Assembly: GCF_008629685.1 (NCBI RefSeq) | Contig: NZ_VWSF01000002.1 | Span: 318,043 to 382,042 of the forward strand | Source of the DNA: Adhaeribacter rhizoryzae | GTDB taxonomy: Bacteria > Bacteroidota > Bacteroidia > Cytophagales > Hymenobacteraceae | Direction: 5' to 3' | Length of the DNA stretch: 64,000 bases | Position numbers and translations under genes: made by a program | The notes under the pieces: model-generated | The model's database searches: none | The model's input: the letters and a program-made list of their open reading frames with translations, nothing else | What the model was told of the DNA's origin: nothing | Shown here: positions 53,514 through 62,257 of the stretch, one piece after another | How the letters are laid out: the number at the start of each line of letters is the position of its first letter | Position numbering within the stretch: the first letter of the stretch is position 1

Positions 53514-54497
53514 ATGAGTTTATTAACCGTATCCCAAATCAGTATTCGCGAAGAAAGAAGTTTTGCTTTAAAAGAAATTAGCTTTACCCAGCAACCGCTG
53601 CAAAAAATTGCCGTTGCCGGCGAAACTGGTTCGGGCAAAAGTACTTTGCTGCAAATTATTGCGGGCCTGGTGCAGCCCGATACCGGCGAAGTGCGGTTCC
53701 AGGGCAAAAAAGTATGGGGACCGGCCGAAACCTTGGTGCCAGGCCATCCGGGCATTGCGTATTTATCGCAGCAGTTTGAATTGCCGCCTTTTTTGCGGGT
53801 AGAGCAGGTTTTAAGTTACGCCAATAAATTATCGGCCACCGAAGCCAGTACCTTGTACCAGGTTTGCCACATCGATTATTTGCTGCCCCGGCAAACCAAC
53901 CAACTATCGGGCGGCGAACGTCAACGCATTGCCCTGGCTAAATTATTATTAACTGCGCCTAAATTGTTATTACTAGATGAGCCTTTTTCGAACCTGGATA
54001 TTGGCCATAAACAAATCTTAAAAAAAGTTATCCGGAATATTGGCGAAAAATTAGGCATTACCCTGGTCTTAATTTCGCACGACCCGCTGGATACCTTATC
54101 GTGGGCCGATGATATTCTGGTAATGAAAGACGGGCAATTAATACAACAAGGCTCGCCCCAAGAAATTTATTACCGGCCTACTAATGAATATGTAGCTTCG
54201 TTATTCGGCGACTACAATTTATTACCCGCTGCTTTAACTTTGCCGCTCACCGGGTTAACAGACCTGCCAACCGCAAAGCAAAATATCTTAGTTCGCCCGG
54301 AGCATATTCAGATTTCCGAAAATGGGGGAGTAGGCCTGCCGGCAAAAATAACCCAGGCAATATTTTTTGGCTCTTACTATGAACTCGAAATAGAGGCGGA
54401 GAATGCAATAATTAAGGTAAAAACCCATACTAACCAATTTACAAGCGGCGATAAAATTTCTATTTCGGTATTACCAGAATATGTGTGGGGTATATAA
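53514..54497 (+). CDS. ABC transporter ATP-binding protein
   Basis: This 327-aa cytoplasmic ATPase couples ATP hydrolysis to transport. Walker A is AGETGSGKST (about residues 36-45), the signature is QLSGGERQRIALA (about 131-143), Walker B is LLLLDEPFSNLD, and an ISHDPLD switch His follows. A C-terminal domain of about 90 residues (ILVRPEHIQI, then IFFGSYYELEIEAENAIIKVKT) is TOBE-like, as in importers for Fe3+, polyamines or sugars. No permease or binding-protein gene adjoins, so its partners must lie elsewhere. Confidence 0.9.
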   Translation: MSLLTVSQISIREERSFALKEISFTQQPLQKIAVAGETGSGKSTLLQIIAGLVQPDTGEVRFQGKKVWGPAETLVPGHPGIAYLSQQFELPPFLRVEQVLSYANKLSATEASTLYQVCHIDYLLPRQTNQLSGGERQRIALAKLLLTAPKLLLLDEPFSNLDIGHKQILKKVIRNIGEKLGITLVLISHDPLDTLSWADDILVMKDGQLIQQGSPQEIYYRPTNEYVASLFGDYNLLPAALTLPLTGLTDLPTAKQNILVRPEHIQISENGGVGLPAKITQAIFFGSYYELEIEAENAIIKVKTHTNQFTSGDKISISVLPEYVWGI

Positions 54498-54590
54498 GCC
54501 CGAAGCACCGCTTTGGTTTGCCGGTAGTTAACGGCATTCAAGTCTGATTTAAACGAATAAAAAATTATTTTAAACTTTTTTGGAATAATA

Positions 54591-54621
54591 TATGTATATA
54601 CATTAAATGTATGTACATTTG
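54591..54621 (+). promoter_or_regulatory. Operator-like inverted repeat over the YceI operon promoter
   Basis: TGTATATACATT (54593-54604) A AATGTATGTACA (54606-54617) is an inverted repeat with 11 of 12 matching positions. The -7 box TACATTTG (54614-54621) overlaps its right arm, and TATG (54591-54594) stands 19 bases upstream where TTTG would be expected. A dimeric repressor, for example of the MarR, PadR or HxlR type, binding here would block transcription. No regulator gene is adjacent. Confidence 0.6.
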
Positions 54622-54666
54622 AATTGAAAATTAAATAGAACGTAAAACCAAAAAGAAATAAATATT

Positions 54667-55203
54667 ATGGCAACTATAAAATGGGTAGCAGATCCCACAC
54701 ACAGCGAAGTTCAGTTTAAAGTTAAACACCTGATGATTACCACCGTAACCGGGTATTTTCAGCAATTTACCGTAGAAGCCGAAACGGCCGATGACCAGTT
54801 TACCAGCGCCGAAAGCGTCGTGTTTACCGCCGATGTAAACTCTATTAACACCAATAACGACCAGCGCGATACCCATTTAAAATCGGCTGACTTCTTTGAT
54901 GCTGAAAACCACGGCAAACTGCGGTTTGAAGGCAGAAAGTACGAAAATGTAGGTGGCAGTGATTATAAGTTACACGGCGATTTAACTATTAGGGGCATTA
55001 CTAAACCCGTAACTGTTAAGGTTGAGTTTGGCGGCATTGTGGTAGACCCTTATGGCCAAACCAAAGCCGGCTTTACCGTAACTGGCAAAATCAGCCGCAA
55101 AGAATTTGGCTTAACCTGGAATGCCGTTACCGAAGCCGGCAGCGTAGTAGTAAGCAACGAGATTAAAATTCAGGCTGAAGTTCAGCTTGTAAAACAAAAT
55201 TGA
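54667..55203 (+). CDS. YceI-family lipocalin-like protein
   Basis: This 178-aa YceI fold is a beta-barrel that binds isoprenoid or fatty-acid-like ligands. It begins WVADPTHSEVQFKVKHLM (within about 5-22), then VNSINTNNDQRDTHLKSADFFDAENHGKLRFEG (within about 58-90) and GLTWNAVTEAGSVVVSNEIKI at the C-terminus. It has no signal peptide, unlike periplasmic E. coli YceI, so a cytoplasmic location is likely. It is the first gene of a five-gene plus-strand operon, 21 bases before the VOC gene. Confidence 0.9.
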   Translation: MATIKWVADPTHSEVQFKVKHLMITTVTGYFQQFTVEAETADDQFTSAESVVFTADVNSINTNNDQRDTHLKSADFFDAENHGKLRFEGRKYENVGGSDYKLHGDLTIRGITKPVTVKVEFGGIVVDPYGQTKAGFTVTGKISRKEFGLTWNAVTEAGSVVVSNEIKIQAEVQLVKQN

Positions 55204-55224
55204 TAAAATATAAATCTGGAAATC

Positions 55225-56160
55225 ATGGAAAACAACATATTAGGCCTGCATCATATTACGGCAATAGCCGGTATGGCCAAAAAAAATTTAGATTTTTATA
55301 CCAAAGTATTGGGCCTGCGGCTGCTGAAAAAAACCGTTAACTTCGACGACCCGGGTACTTACCATTTATATTATGGTGATAAAAAAGGTAGCGCGGGCAC
55401 TATTTTAACGTTTTTTCCGTACGAAGGCGCCCGCCGGGGCAGCGCCGGTACTGGTATGGCTACAAATATTGCTTATGCCGTGCCCGCCAACAGTTTCGAT
55501 TTCTGGATTAACCGGTTCGAAAAGTATAACGTTATTTACAACAAGCCTTCCGAAAAATTTGGCGAGCCGTATTTAACTTTCCTTGACCCGGACGGTTTAA
55601 AGCTGGAATTGGTAGTGCCCAAAAATGCCGATAACCGGGTGCCTTGGGAAACTGATGAAATAAAAGCCGAGGTAGCCATCAAAGGATTTCACGGCGTTAC
55701 CTTAACCCTGAAAGATATTGCGGCTACGGCCGCTATCCTGACCGATATTTTTGGTTACCAGTTGCTGGAACAAAGTGGTAACCGCTACCGCTACATTACC
55801 GATGCTGTTGATTCGGCGGGCATTGTAGATTTGGTGCAGTTACCAAACGAAGCGCGTGGTATTGGCGGGGCTGGTACCAATCACCACATTGCTTTCCGGG
55901 TAAAAAACGAAGACGTGCTGATGCAGTTCCAACAGAAAGTGGCCCAGGCCGGCCATAGCATCACGCAAAAAATCGATCGTAATTATTTTTACTCGCTGTA
56001 TTTCCGGGAGCCGGGTGGCGTGTTATTCGAAATTGCTACCGATAATCCGGGCTTCGGCATTGATGAACCTTGGGATAAATTAGGTTCTGGTTTATTACTG
56101 CCGCCACAGTACGAACCACGCCGCGCCCAGATTGAAGCCGTGTTGCCTAAACTGGATTAA
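55225..56160 (+). CDS. VOC-family ring-cleaving dioxygenase-like protein
   Basis: This 311-aa two-domain VOC enzyme resembles the MhqO/MhqA/PcpA group of Fe(II) hydroquinone dioxygenases. GLHHITAIAGMAKKNLDFYTKVLGLRL (within about 6-32) opens module 1. Likely metal ligands in this family correspond to His8/9, the His220-His221 pair in NHHIAF, and Glu269 in VLFEIATD. With YceI and an alpha/beta esterase in one operon, a role in quinone or hydroquinone detoxification is a reasonable inference. Activity is unproven. Confidence 0.88.
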   Translation: MENNILGLHHITAIAGMAKKNLDFYTKVLGLRLLKKTVNFDDPGTYHLYYGDKKGSAGTILTFFPYEGARRGSAGTGMATNIAYAVPANSFDFWINRFEKYNVIYNKPSEKFGEPYLTFLDPDGLKLELVVPKNADNRVPWETDEIKAEVAIKGFHGVTLTLKDIAATAAILTDIFGYQLLEQSGNRYRYITDAVDSAGIVDLVQLPNEARGIGGAGTNHHIAFRVKNEDVLMQFQQKVAQAGHSITQKIDRNYFYSLYFREPGGVLFEIATDNPGFGIDEPWDKLGSGLLLPPQYEPRRAQIEAVLPKLD

Positions 56161-56294
56161 GCAATAAATAAAATTGTTTTCTGCGAAGGATTATTAAACT
56201 ATTTAAGCAAAACTTGCCGGTATTTGGGCCGGCAAGATGCTTTAACAAGTTGAAATCTGGCTTGTTTTTAAAGTAATATAACCAGTTTGCCACT

Positions 56295-56663
56295 ATGGAA
56301 GAATTTAGTATTACCCGCGTTTTCGCCGACGAAAACGGTGAAAGCCATTTCGAAAATATTAGCAAACCTTTGGCTGCAGCCGGCGATATTGGCTTTTTGT
56401 CGGAGCCCGAAGCCGTAGAAAGTATTATTTTTAGGAAGGTGCTGCCGACTTATGACTATGACTTTCATCGGGCACCGGCCCGACAATATATTATTTTGCT
56501 CGACGGCGAAATAGAAATTCAAACTTCTTTGGGCGAGAAACAAATATTTAAAGCCGGCGATATTTTGCTAGTAGAAGATACTACCGGCAAAGGCCACCGA
56601 ACCCGCAATTTATTGTCCGCCGTCCGGAAATCCATTTTCGTTACGCTAAAAGAAAAAGCTTAA
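56295..56663 (+). CDS. Small cupin-domain protein
   Basis: This 122-aa single cupin shows DFHRAPARQYIILLDGEIEIQTS (within about 56-79) and IFKAGDILLVEDTTGKGHRTR (within about 85-107), the two cupin motifs with a His-rich first motif and a final GKGH. A metal-binding role is likely but the reaction is unknown. It lies between the dioxygenase and esterase genes, so it probably belongs to the same operon. Confidence 0.75.
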   Translation: MEEFSITRVFADENGESHFENISKPLAAAGDIGFLSEPEAVESIIFRKVLPTYDYDFHRAPARQYIILLDGEIEIQTSLGEKQIFKAGDILLVEDTTGKGHRTRNLLSAVRKSIFVTLKEKA

Positions 56664-56712
56664 TCTTATTATTAAACTTAAAAAGTTACCCCTAATAACT
56701 AAAACCTGATTT

Positions 56713-57351
56713 ATGTACACCCATCAAAAAAAAGTAATTACCCAAGGGCAGCCTTTAACCGAAACCCGAAAGGCTTTAGTGATGGTACACGGCCGGGGCG
56801 CCACCGCCGAAAGCATTTTGTCGTTGGCAAATAACTTGCCGGTGGCTGATTTTACGCTTTTTGCACCGCAGGCTACCAACCACAGCTGGTACCCCTACAG
56901 CTTTATGGCGCCAGCAGCCCATAACCAACCAGCCTTAGATTCGGCGTTAGCCGTACTGGACGAAGTAATTAAAAAGATTCAGGAACAAGGTATTCGCAGC
57001 GAACAAATATATTTATTGGGATTCTCGCAGGGGGCTTGTCTTGCCTCAGAATATGCTACGCGGCATGCCCAACCGTACGGCGGTTTGCTATTGTTTACGG
57101 GCGGCTTAATCGGGCAGCAACTCGATAACACCAATTACCAGGGTAATTTTAATAATACACCCGTATTAATAACTACCGGCGACCCTGACCCGCACGTACC
57201 GGTAAGCCGGGTAAACGAAACCGAAAGAATTATGGAAGAGATGGGCGCTGCCGTAACGAAAAAAATTTATAAAGGTCGGCCCCATACCATTCTGCCCCAA
57301 GAAATTAACTTGGCCCGGCAAATATTTACCAAAGGAACCATATTTGAATAA
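56713..57351 (+). CDS. Phospholipase/carboxylesterase-family hydrolase, MhqD-like
   Basis: This 212-aa alpha/beta hydrolase shows ALVMVHGRGATAESILSL (within about 22-39), the oxyanion region, the nucleophile Ser105 in LGFSQGACLA, then TTGDPDPHVPVSR (about 155-167) with the catalytic Asp, and RPHTILPQEI with the catalytic His near residue 197. MhqD members of this family lie with ring-cleaving dioxygenases in other bacteria. The substrate here is unknown. Confidence 0.87.
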   Translation: MYTHQKKVITQGQPLTETRKALVMVHGRGATAESILSLANNLPVADFTLFAPQATNHSWYPYSFMAPAAHNQPALDSALAVLDEVIKKIQEQGIRSEQIYLLGFSQGACLASEYATRHAQPYGGLLLFTGGLIGQQLDNTNYQGNFNNTPVLITTGDPDPHVPVSRVNETERIMEEMGAAVTKKIYKGRPHTILPQEINLARQIFTKGTIFE

Positions 57352-57376
57352 TGCCTTTAAGCTAAGCCTGAATATA

Positions 57377-57655
57377 GTGGAGTTAGAAATTATCAATAAC
57401 CCGGAAAATCAGCGGTTTGAAACTACCATAGATGGCAAAACTGCTTTTGTACATTATAAATTGCGGCCACACGTAATAACGGTGCTGCACACCGAAGTAC
57501 CCAAAGAACTGGAAGGTCGCGGAATAGCTGCAGCATTATCGAAATTTGTATTAGAATATATTGCCGACCAAAAGTTGAAGCTGGTGCCACTATGCCCATA
57601 TATGCAAAATTACCTGCAAAAGCACCCGGAGTATGAATATTTAGTTAAAGAGTAA
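57377..57655 (+). CDS. GNAT-like N-acetyltransferase (small YidJ/Acetyltransf_CG type)
   Basis: This 92-aa protein belongs to the minimal GNAT group: IINNPENQRFETTIDGKTAFVHY early, TVLHTEVPKELEGRGIAAALSKFVLE with the R-G-x-G/A CoA loop (about 46-72), and LVPLCPYMQNYL at the end. The GTG at 57377 is chosen as start because it begins the family's conserved first strand; an in-frame TTG at 57344 would overlap the esterase gene by eight bases. Substrates of this group are unknown. Confidence 0.78.
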   Translation: MELEIINNPENQRFETTIDGKTAFVHYKLRPHVITVLHTEVPKELEGRGIAAALSKFVLEYIADQKLKLVPLCPYMQNYLQKHPEYEYLVKE

Positions 57656-57969
57656 AGTGCGCTAACTTTTTTATTTCTATTCATTCGCTGAAAAAATGCT
57701 GATAAATGTTAAAGATAATCTTACGTATACGGGTAGATACTTAAATTTCAGGTACTTATACGCAATTTTGGAAATATATAGAACCACGAATAGGTTAAAC
57801 TTGTATTTTGGTAGAAAGAAAAAATGAGTACTATTTTAAGAACTAATAGTTTGTTTAAAAATATAGGCTTTAACTTTTCTGAAAATTTAAATGGATAGTA
57901 GGGTTAAGTTTTAAGCTAAACGGCTTAAGCAGAACTTTGAATTTAAATAAATTTTAAGCTTTTCTAAAA
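57656..57969. other. AT-rich intergenic region, nothing recognised
   Basis: These 314 bases follow the detoxification operon. No hairpin terminator and no coding frame of note were found. Confidence 0.5.
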
Positions 57970-58206
57970 ATGAAAAAGGGGCAGGATTTATTTTTGAAAT
58001 TAGATCTGACAAGGTTTTTTCCGGTGCAGCATAAAGAAACGGAGGATTTTTACGCGATAGATGTAGCAGAAAATCCGGATTTTGATGAAGCAGCGCTAAA
58101 AGATAAATTCCTGTGTTATCCGGTAGTAAAAGCAAGAAAACCAAAATTAAAATCCGGAGTGGTTTTACGCAGAGAAGTACTGCAACCCATTCCGTTAATG
58201 TTGTAA
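57970..58206 (+). CDS. Small hypothetical protein
   Basis: This 78-aa protein starts MKKGQDLFLKLDLTRFF and ends with basic RREVLQPIPLML. It is mixed charge, with no signal peptide, helix repeat or known motif. It is followed 55 bases later by a strong terminator, which supports transcription. A 105-codon frame on the other strand at 57911-58228 covers the same DNA and is judged less likely. I do not recognise it. Confidence 0.4.
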   Translation: MKKGQDLFLKLDLTRFFPVQHKETEDFYAIDVAENPDFDEAALKDKFLCYPVVKARKPKLKSGVVLRREVLQPIPLML

Positions 58207-58260
58207 GCAACTGGCACCTGCCATTCACAAGCTAGCATTCATATAAAGCATATAATGTAA

Positions 58261-58320
58261 AAACCCCGGCGGGTTATCTGTGACAGCAGCACAGTCAACC
58301 CGCCGGGGTTTAGCTTTTTT
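58261..58320. terminator. Strong bidirectional terminator (GC-rich stem)
   Basis: AAACCCCGGCGGGTT (58261-58275) pairs perfectly with AACCCGCCGGGGTTT (58297-58311). The plus strand continues TAGCTTTTTT. It ends both the small plus-strand gene and, in reverse, the acyltransferase gene whose stop is at 58330. Confidence 0.85.
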
Positions 58321-58329
58321 AAACCCAAC

Positions 58330-59451
58330 TTAACTGTTATAAGCCAATTGGGGTACAGCTTTGTCTGTAGCTTTAGAGTTGCGCTTGTATTTACGACGAA
58401 TATAGTTCATAGCGGGCTTTTCGATAAAATGGTTTACCAGGGTAGCTAATATTAAAGCTACGCCCAGCGTAATAGCCGAAGCCAGCCAGAAGTTTAAGTT
58501 AAATTCCTGCATCAGCACCGGCAAAACAATAGCAATGCTAATATATTGGTGAATCAGGTACAAACTAAAAGATACCTCGCCTAAAAATAAGGTAACGCGA
58601 TTTACGATGAATCCTAAAAAATTATTTACATACAGCATGAATAAGATAAAGTAGAAGGTAAGCATGTAACTATACGGGGTAAATGCCAGGTAAATATCAG
58701 ATTTGCTGCCATCGTCGAATAAAGATAATTGGCTCAGGTAACAGATAACAATTAGTAGGTACCGGCGTACCGTAGGCCCTTCGAATTTAATTTTGTAAAA
58801 AATAATGCCGGCTAAAAACAGCGGAAAATAATTAATGAGAGGTAGAGCTTTCTCCAGAATTTTATGCGCCAGCGCAAAGTTATTGGCAAAAAAAGGCAAG
58901 CTGTATATAATAATGGGCACCAAGGTAATGGTACCAATATTTTCGACTTGCTTTAACTTTTTACTTACAAATATACCTGCCATATAAAAGTAAAACAGCA
59001 TTTCAATAAGCATGGTCCAGTACGGGCCGTCGAGGTCAGGTACCCTTAAATAATGCTGAAACATGGTAAGGTTAGCCAGAAACTGACCGAGCAAACCCGC
59101 GGCGGAATCTTGGTTATCGAGCCACTGGATGTACATTTTTTCTTTACCGAGCCAGATATGCCAAACAAAAATTAACAAGGCAGTAAAAGCAGCGCAGGCC
59201 CAGTAAGTTGGATATAAACGCGAAAAACGGCTAACGGCAAAATCCTGCCAGCTTTTAGTTTTTTCTAAGGTAAGCAATATTACAAACCCACTGATAATAA
59301 AAAATAAATCGACGCCGGTAACGCCCAGACCAAAGCCGTAATTAGCTTCCGGGCGGTAAATAGTAAAATGAAAAAATACTACGAACAAGGCAGCAATACC
59401 TCTTAAGGCGTCTAATTCCAGGTATCGGAGTTTTGGTTTTGGGGTTTGCAT
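58330..59451 (-). CDS. Acyltransferase family 3 (OafA-like)
   Basis: This 373-aa membrane O-acyltransferase shows RYLELDALRGIAALFVVFFHF (within about 9-30) with the conserved His, GVTGVDLFFIISGFVILL (about 43-60), and SRFSRLYPTYWAC (about 73-85), all typical. It ends in HFIEKPAMNYIRRKYK. It is on the minus strand beside a GT2 gene, so it may act on the same glycan. It is more OafA-like than the two others in the window because it carries the full LRGIAAL motif. Confidence 0.9.
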   Translation of the reverse strand: MQTPKPKLRYLELDALRGIAALFVVFFHFTIYRPEANYGFGLGVTGVDLFFIISGFVILLTLEKTKSWQDFAVSRFSRLYPTYWACAAFTALLIFVWHIWLGKEKMYIQWLDNQDSAAGLLGQFLANLTMFQHYLRVPDLDGPYWTMLIEMLFYFYMAGIFVSKKLKQVENIGTITLVPIIIYSLPFFANNFALAHKILEKALPLINYFPLFLAGIIFYKIKFEGPTVRRYLLIVICYLSQLSLFDDGSKSDIYLAFTPYSYMLTFYFILFMLYVNNFLGFIVNRVTLFLGEVSFSLYLIHQYISIAIVLPVLMQEFNLNFWLASAITLGVALILATLVNHFIEKPAMNYIRRKYKRNSKATDKAVPQLAYNS

Positions 59452-59568
59452 TCTGGTAAAATAAAGCGGCGATAACCCAAGAGCATCACCAGGTAAATAT
59501 TAAATATTATAGATAGTTTGAAGCCCGAAAGTATGCCAGAACCTTGACCGAGAGTAATAAATTTTATT

Positions 59569-60462
59569 TTAGAACAAGCGGCTGAAAGGCAATGGCTCTT
59601 TCTTTTTGAGGTAATTAAATTTTAGAAATACGCTATGCTCTACCGGGTTTTTCAGGTTACGGTACTCGGGACGGCATAAGGCTGCCAAACCGGCGGCAAT
59701 GCCCGCGCACATATTTTTTACCCGACCCACTTTTACGCCCCAGAATAAACCTTTGAGAATAGTGCCGGCAATATTGGGCCACAAGTATTTGCGGGGCGAG
59801 TTGAGGTATAAGAAAAATATATCGTTACGACGGCCGTAATAATCGGCGCGGTAAGAAACGCGGTTAGCGGGTTGGTAGTGGTGGGCCGGGCAAGCCGTAC
59901 CGGCTTTAATATAATAACCGGCAGCTAACAACCGGATGCACAGGTCGCCTTCTTCGCCCATGTAAAAATATTCGGCTCTAAAACCACCTAGCTGTAAAAA
60001 TAAATCGCGTTTTATGGCAAAGGCAGCGGCTACAAATGAGTGCAGCAAGTAAGCTTCGTTGTTGTCGGGGGCGCCAGTTTGTATTTTATTGTTCTGCAGA
60101 ATATTAATAAACGGCATGGCAACAGCACCAATATCAAGCTTATCAAAATCCCGGAGGGTATCGGCAATGGTAAACCTGTTTTGCACGACGGTATCATCAT
60201 CTAAAAAAACAATAACATCAGAAGTCGCTCTTTTAGCGCCTTCATTCCGTTGGTAAGAAGGCCCCAGAATTATATCCGAACGGGAATAAATAACCTCGGG
60301 AAAGTGGGCTAGCACCATTTCAGCGGTGCCGTCGGTAGAAGCATCGTCCATTACAATAACTTCTACGGGTACAGATTGGCTTTTTATAGCCAGAATCGCT
60401 TGCTGCAGCAGCTCTTTTCGGTTATGGGTTACAAATACAACTGATGTTAGTTTCTGATTCAT
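59569..60462 (-). CDS. Glycosyltransferase family 2
   Basis: This 297-aa GT-A transferase shows SVVFVTHNRKELL (about residues 7-19), VIVMDDASTDGTAE (about 35-48), VIVFLDDDTVVQN (acidic motif, about 83-95), and GGFRAEYFYMGEEGDLCIRLL (within about 157-178). The layout matches the GT2 at 22325-23275, and the two likely share a subfamily. It ends with a basic C-terminus. A promoter-like site lies upstream (60574-60605). Confidence 0.88.
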   Translation of the reverse strand: MNQKLTSVVFVTHNRKELLQQAILAIKSQSVPVEVIVMDDASTDGTAEMVLAHFPEVIYSRSDIILGPSYQRNEGAKRATSDVIVFLDDDTVVQNRFTIADTLRDFDKLDIGAVAMPFINILQNNKIQTGAPDNNEAYLLHSFVAAAFAIKRDLFLQLGGFRAEYFYMGEEGDLCIRLLAAGYYIKAGTACPAHHYQPANRVSYRADYYGRRNDIFFLYLNSPRKYLWPNIAGTILKGLFWGVKVGRVKNMCAGIAAGLAALCRPEYRNLKNPVEHSVFLKFNYLKKKEPLPFSRLF

Positions 60463-61378
60463 AATAACTTAATATAACTGGCCGCCTGTGGTGCCGGTGA
60501 AAGGTGTTATGCTGGGTTTAGCCCAATGTGGCAGTTCAGCCAGCGCTTTCCGTACCTACTAAACTTTCTTTACCAAAAATAGAAAAAGGATATTTAATAT
60601 TCAAATATTTAAATATGTATTTTTTAATATATTTTTAAATATGTGTTGGAGCCTTGGCTAAAGTTGGGGCTCCTGTAAATTAGAAAGGTGCCTGTAAAAG
60701 TAGCTTTAATGGTACAGATTGGGGATCGGGTATAGCGGTTACTGGTTACCAGAAATAAAATTTTAAAATTGGTTTACCAGAATAATACCAGATAACATTT
60801 AATTAGTAAGAAATCCTACCCGCTGTTTAATTGGTTTAGCAAGATATTTTAAAGGCAAATTTATTAGCAGCAGCAATTATAGCTAAGTAGCTGTTAGGGC
60901 TTTTAAAACTGCCTGGTAAGCATTGGAAATTTCAGATACTAGTTGTTCTCATTCTGCCGGCTCACCTTTCAGAAAATTTTTGGTAGTGGTTTAAAATATA
61001 TGATAGATAAATTTTTTAAAAACAGCATTAATATGTTGCAGGCCTGCTTCCTGAAAAAGAATATGCTTAAAAAGGCATTAAAGTCTCTTAAATTATTGTC
61101 ATTATGAAAAGCTTATGAATAAAATATTGTCATAAACTATTTTAAATCAATATTTTAATACCATCGTGCAGTTTAAACCATAGCCAAATATTTCTTTGGC
61201 AACAACGCTTAAGCATTGCTTTTAATGAATAGGTAGTAATTATATTCCGGATGATAATGGCAGTATTTACCCCAGCTTAAACAGGAAAACAAACAGTTCG
61301 TATTTAATATTTATATGTGGTAAGTGGCGCACGTCAGTAGATTTAACACCCAGCAAATTGTATTAAAAATATTGCACT
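60463..61378. other. AT-rich divergent intergenic region
   Basis: It separates the GT2 gene (minus) and the outer-membrane protein gene (plus) by 916 bases. Apart from the promoter-like site for the GT2, I see no coding frame, repeat or hairpin. Confidence 0.5.
60574..60605 (-). promoter_or_regulatory. Bacteroidota-type promoter for the GT2 gene
   Basis: On the minus strand TTTG (60605-60602) is followed after 20 bases by TATTTTTG (60581-60574), a full match to TTTG-N19-21-TAnnTTTG. The leader before the ATG at 60462 would be about 105 bases. Confidence 0.5.
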
Positions 61379-62155
61379 ATGTATTCAGGCGTTACCAAAT
61401 TAAGGTATTGTGCTAGCAGCAAATTTTTGAGTTGGCTTTTATTAAGTTGGTTGGGGTTGGTTGGTTTGCCCGCCACGGCGCAAGTAATTTACCAGGGCGG
61501 AACCAATGTGCAGTTCCTCTACGGGCGAAACTTAAAGCAATCCGGCGATTTAGCTACCGTTACGCTGGAGCACTTTGGCGGATATGGGGCCCTGGAGCAT
61601 TTTGGCTTCGCTGATTTATTTAACGATGTTAGCCTGCAAAGCCCGAGCTTGTACCTGGAGTGGTACCCGAAAGTAAGTTTAAGCCGGGCTTTCGGCCGCG
61701 AAATTAAAAGTGGACCCCTTAGCGATGTAGCGTTGGCAGGCGGAATAAACGTGTTGTTTGGCGGCTCCGAAGATTTTTTTGTATACACCGCCGGCCCGGC
61801 TTTCCGGTTCCGGATTCCCGGTTCGGGTTTATTGCAACTCGAAACATATTACTACAAACAGCACGGGGGCCAGTACCACGGCACCTACCAATTTACTCCT
61901 AGTTGGGATATTGTTTTACCGGTTGCTGTAAAAGCACGTTTTCGCTTTAGGGGTTTTATGGATTTTATTGGTGACCGGGGGCCCGGCAGAACGCAATATT
62001 TAACCCAGCCGCAACTTTTCTACGACTTAGGTAACGCTTGGGGTAAGCCTAATAAAATATTTTTAGGAACCGAGTGGCGCTACTGGAAAAACGTAGCGGG
62101 AAATGCGGGTTTAGAAGAATCTATTCTGCAAGCCAACCTGCTGCTGAATTTATAA
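61379..62155 (+). CDS. Tsx/DUF5020-like outer-membrane beta-barrel protein
   Basis: This 258-aa protein has a basic N-terminus and a long signal peptide ending LPATAQ (about residue 35). The mature part is rich in alternating aromatic/polar strands: VQFLYGRNLK, YLEWYPKVSLSRAFG, VYTAGPAFRFRIPG, LETYYYKQHG, QLFYDLGNAWGKP, KIFLGTEWRYWKN, ending in ILQANLLLNL, as in outer-membrane barrels. The pattern recalls nucleoside channel Tsx and the DUF5020 family. The transported molecule is unknown. Confidence 0.7.
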   Translation: MYSGVTKLRYCASSKFLSWLLLSWLGLVGLPATAQVIYQGGTNVQFLYGRNLKQSGDLATVTLEHFGGYGALEHFGFADLFNDVSLQSPSLYLEWYPKVSLSRAFGREIKSGPLSDVALAGGINVLFGGSEDFFVYTAGPAFRFRIPGSGLLQLETYYYKQHGGQYHGTYQFTPSWDIVLPVAVKARFRFRGFMDFIGDRGPGRTQYLTQPQLFYDLGNAWGKPNKIFLGTEWRYWKNVAGNAGLEESILQANLLLNL

Positions 62156-62192
62156 AGGAAAAGAAGTAAATTATTAAAAACTACACTTAAAG

Positions 62193-62224
62193 AAACCTCA
62201 CAGGCTTAAAGACCTGTGAGGTTT
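62193..62224. terminator. Bidirectional terminator between barrel and efflux-pump genes
   Basis: The perfect 12-base stem AAACCTCACAGG (62193-62204) / CCTGTGAGGTTT (62213-62224) has an 8-base loop and lies between the stops of two convergent genes. Confidence 0.75.
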
Positions 62225-62257
62225 AATCAGTACAACTGTTTTACGAATAAATTAAAA

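Noticed and set aside
57911-58228. 105-codon minus-strand frame
   Set aside because: Competes with the 78-codon plus-strand frame that has an ATG and a downstream terminator; its translation is Leu-rich without motifs.
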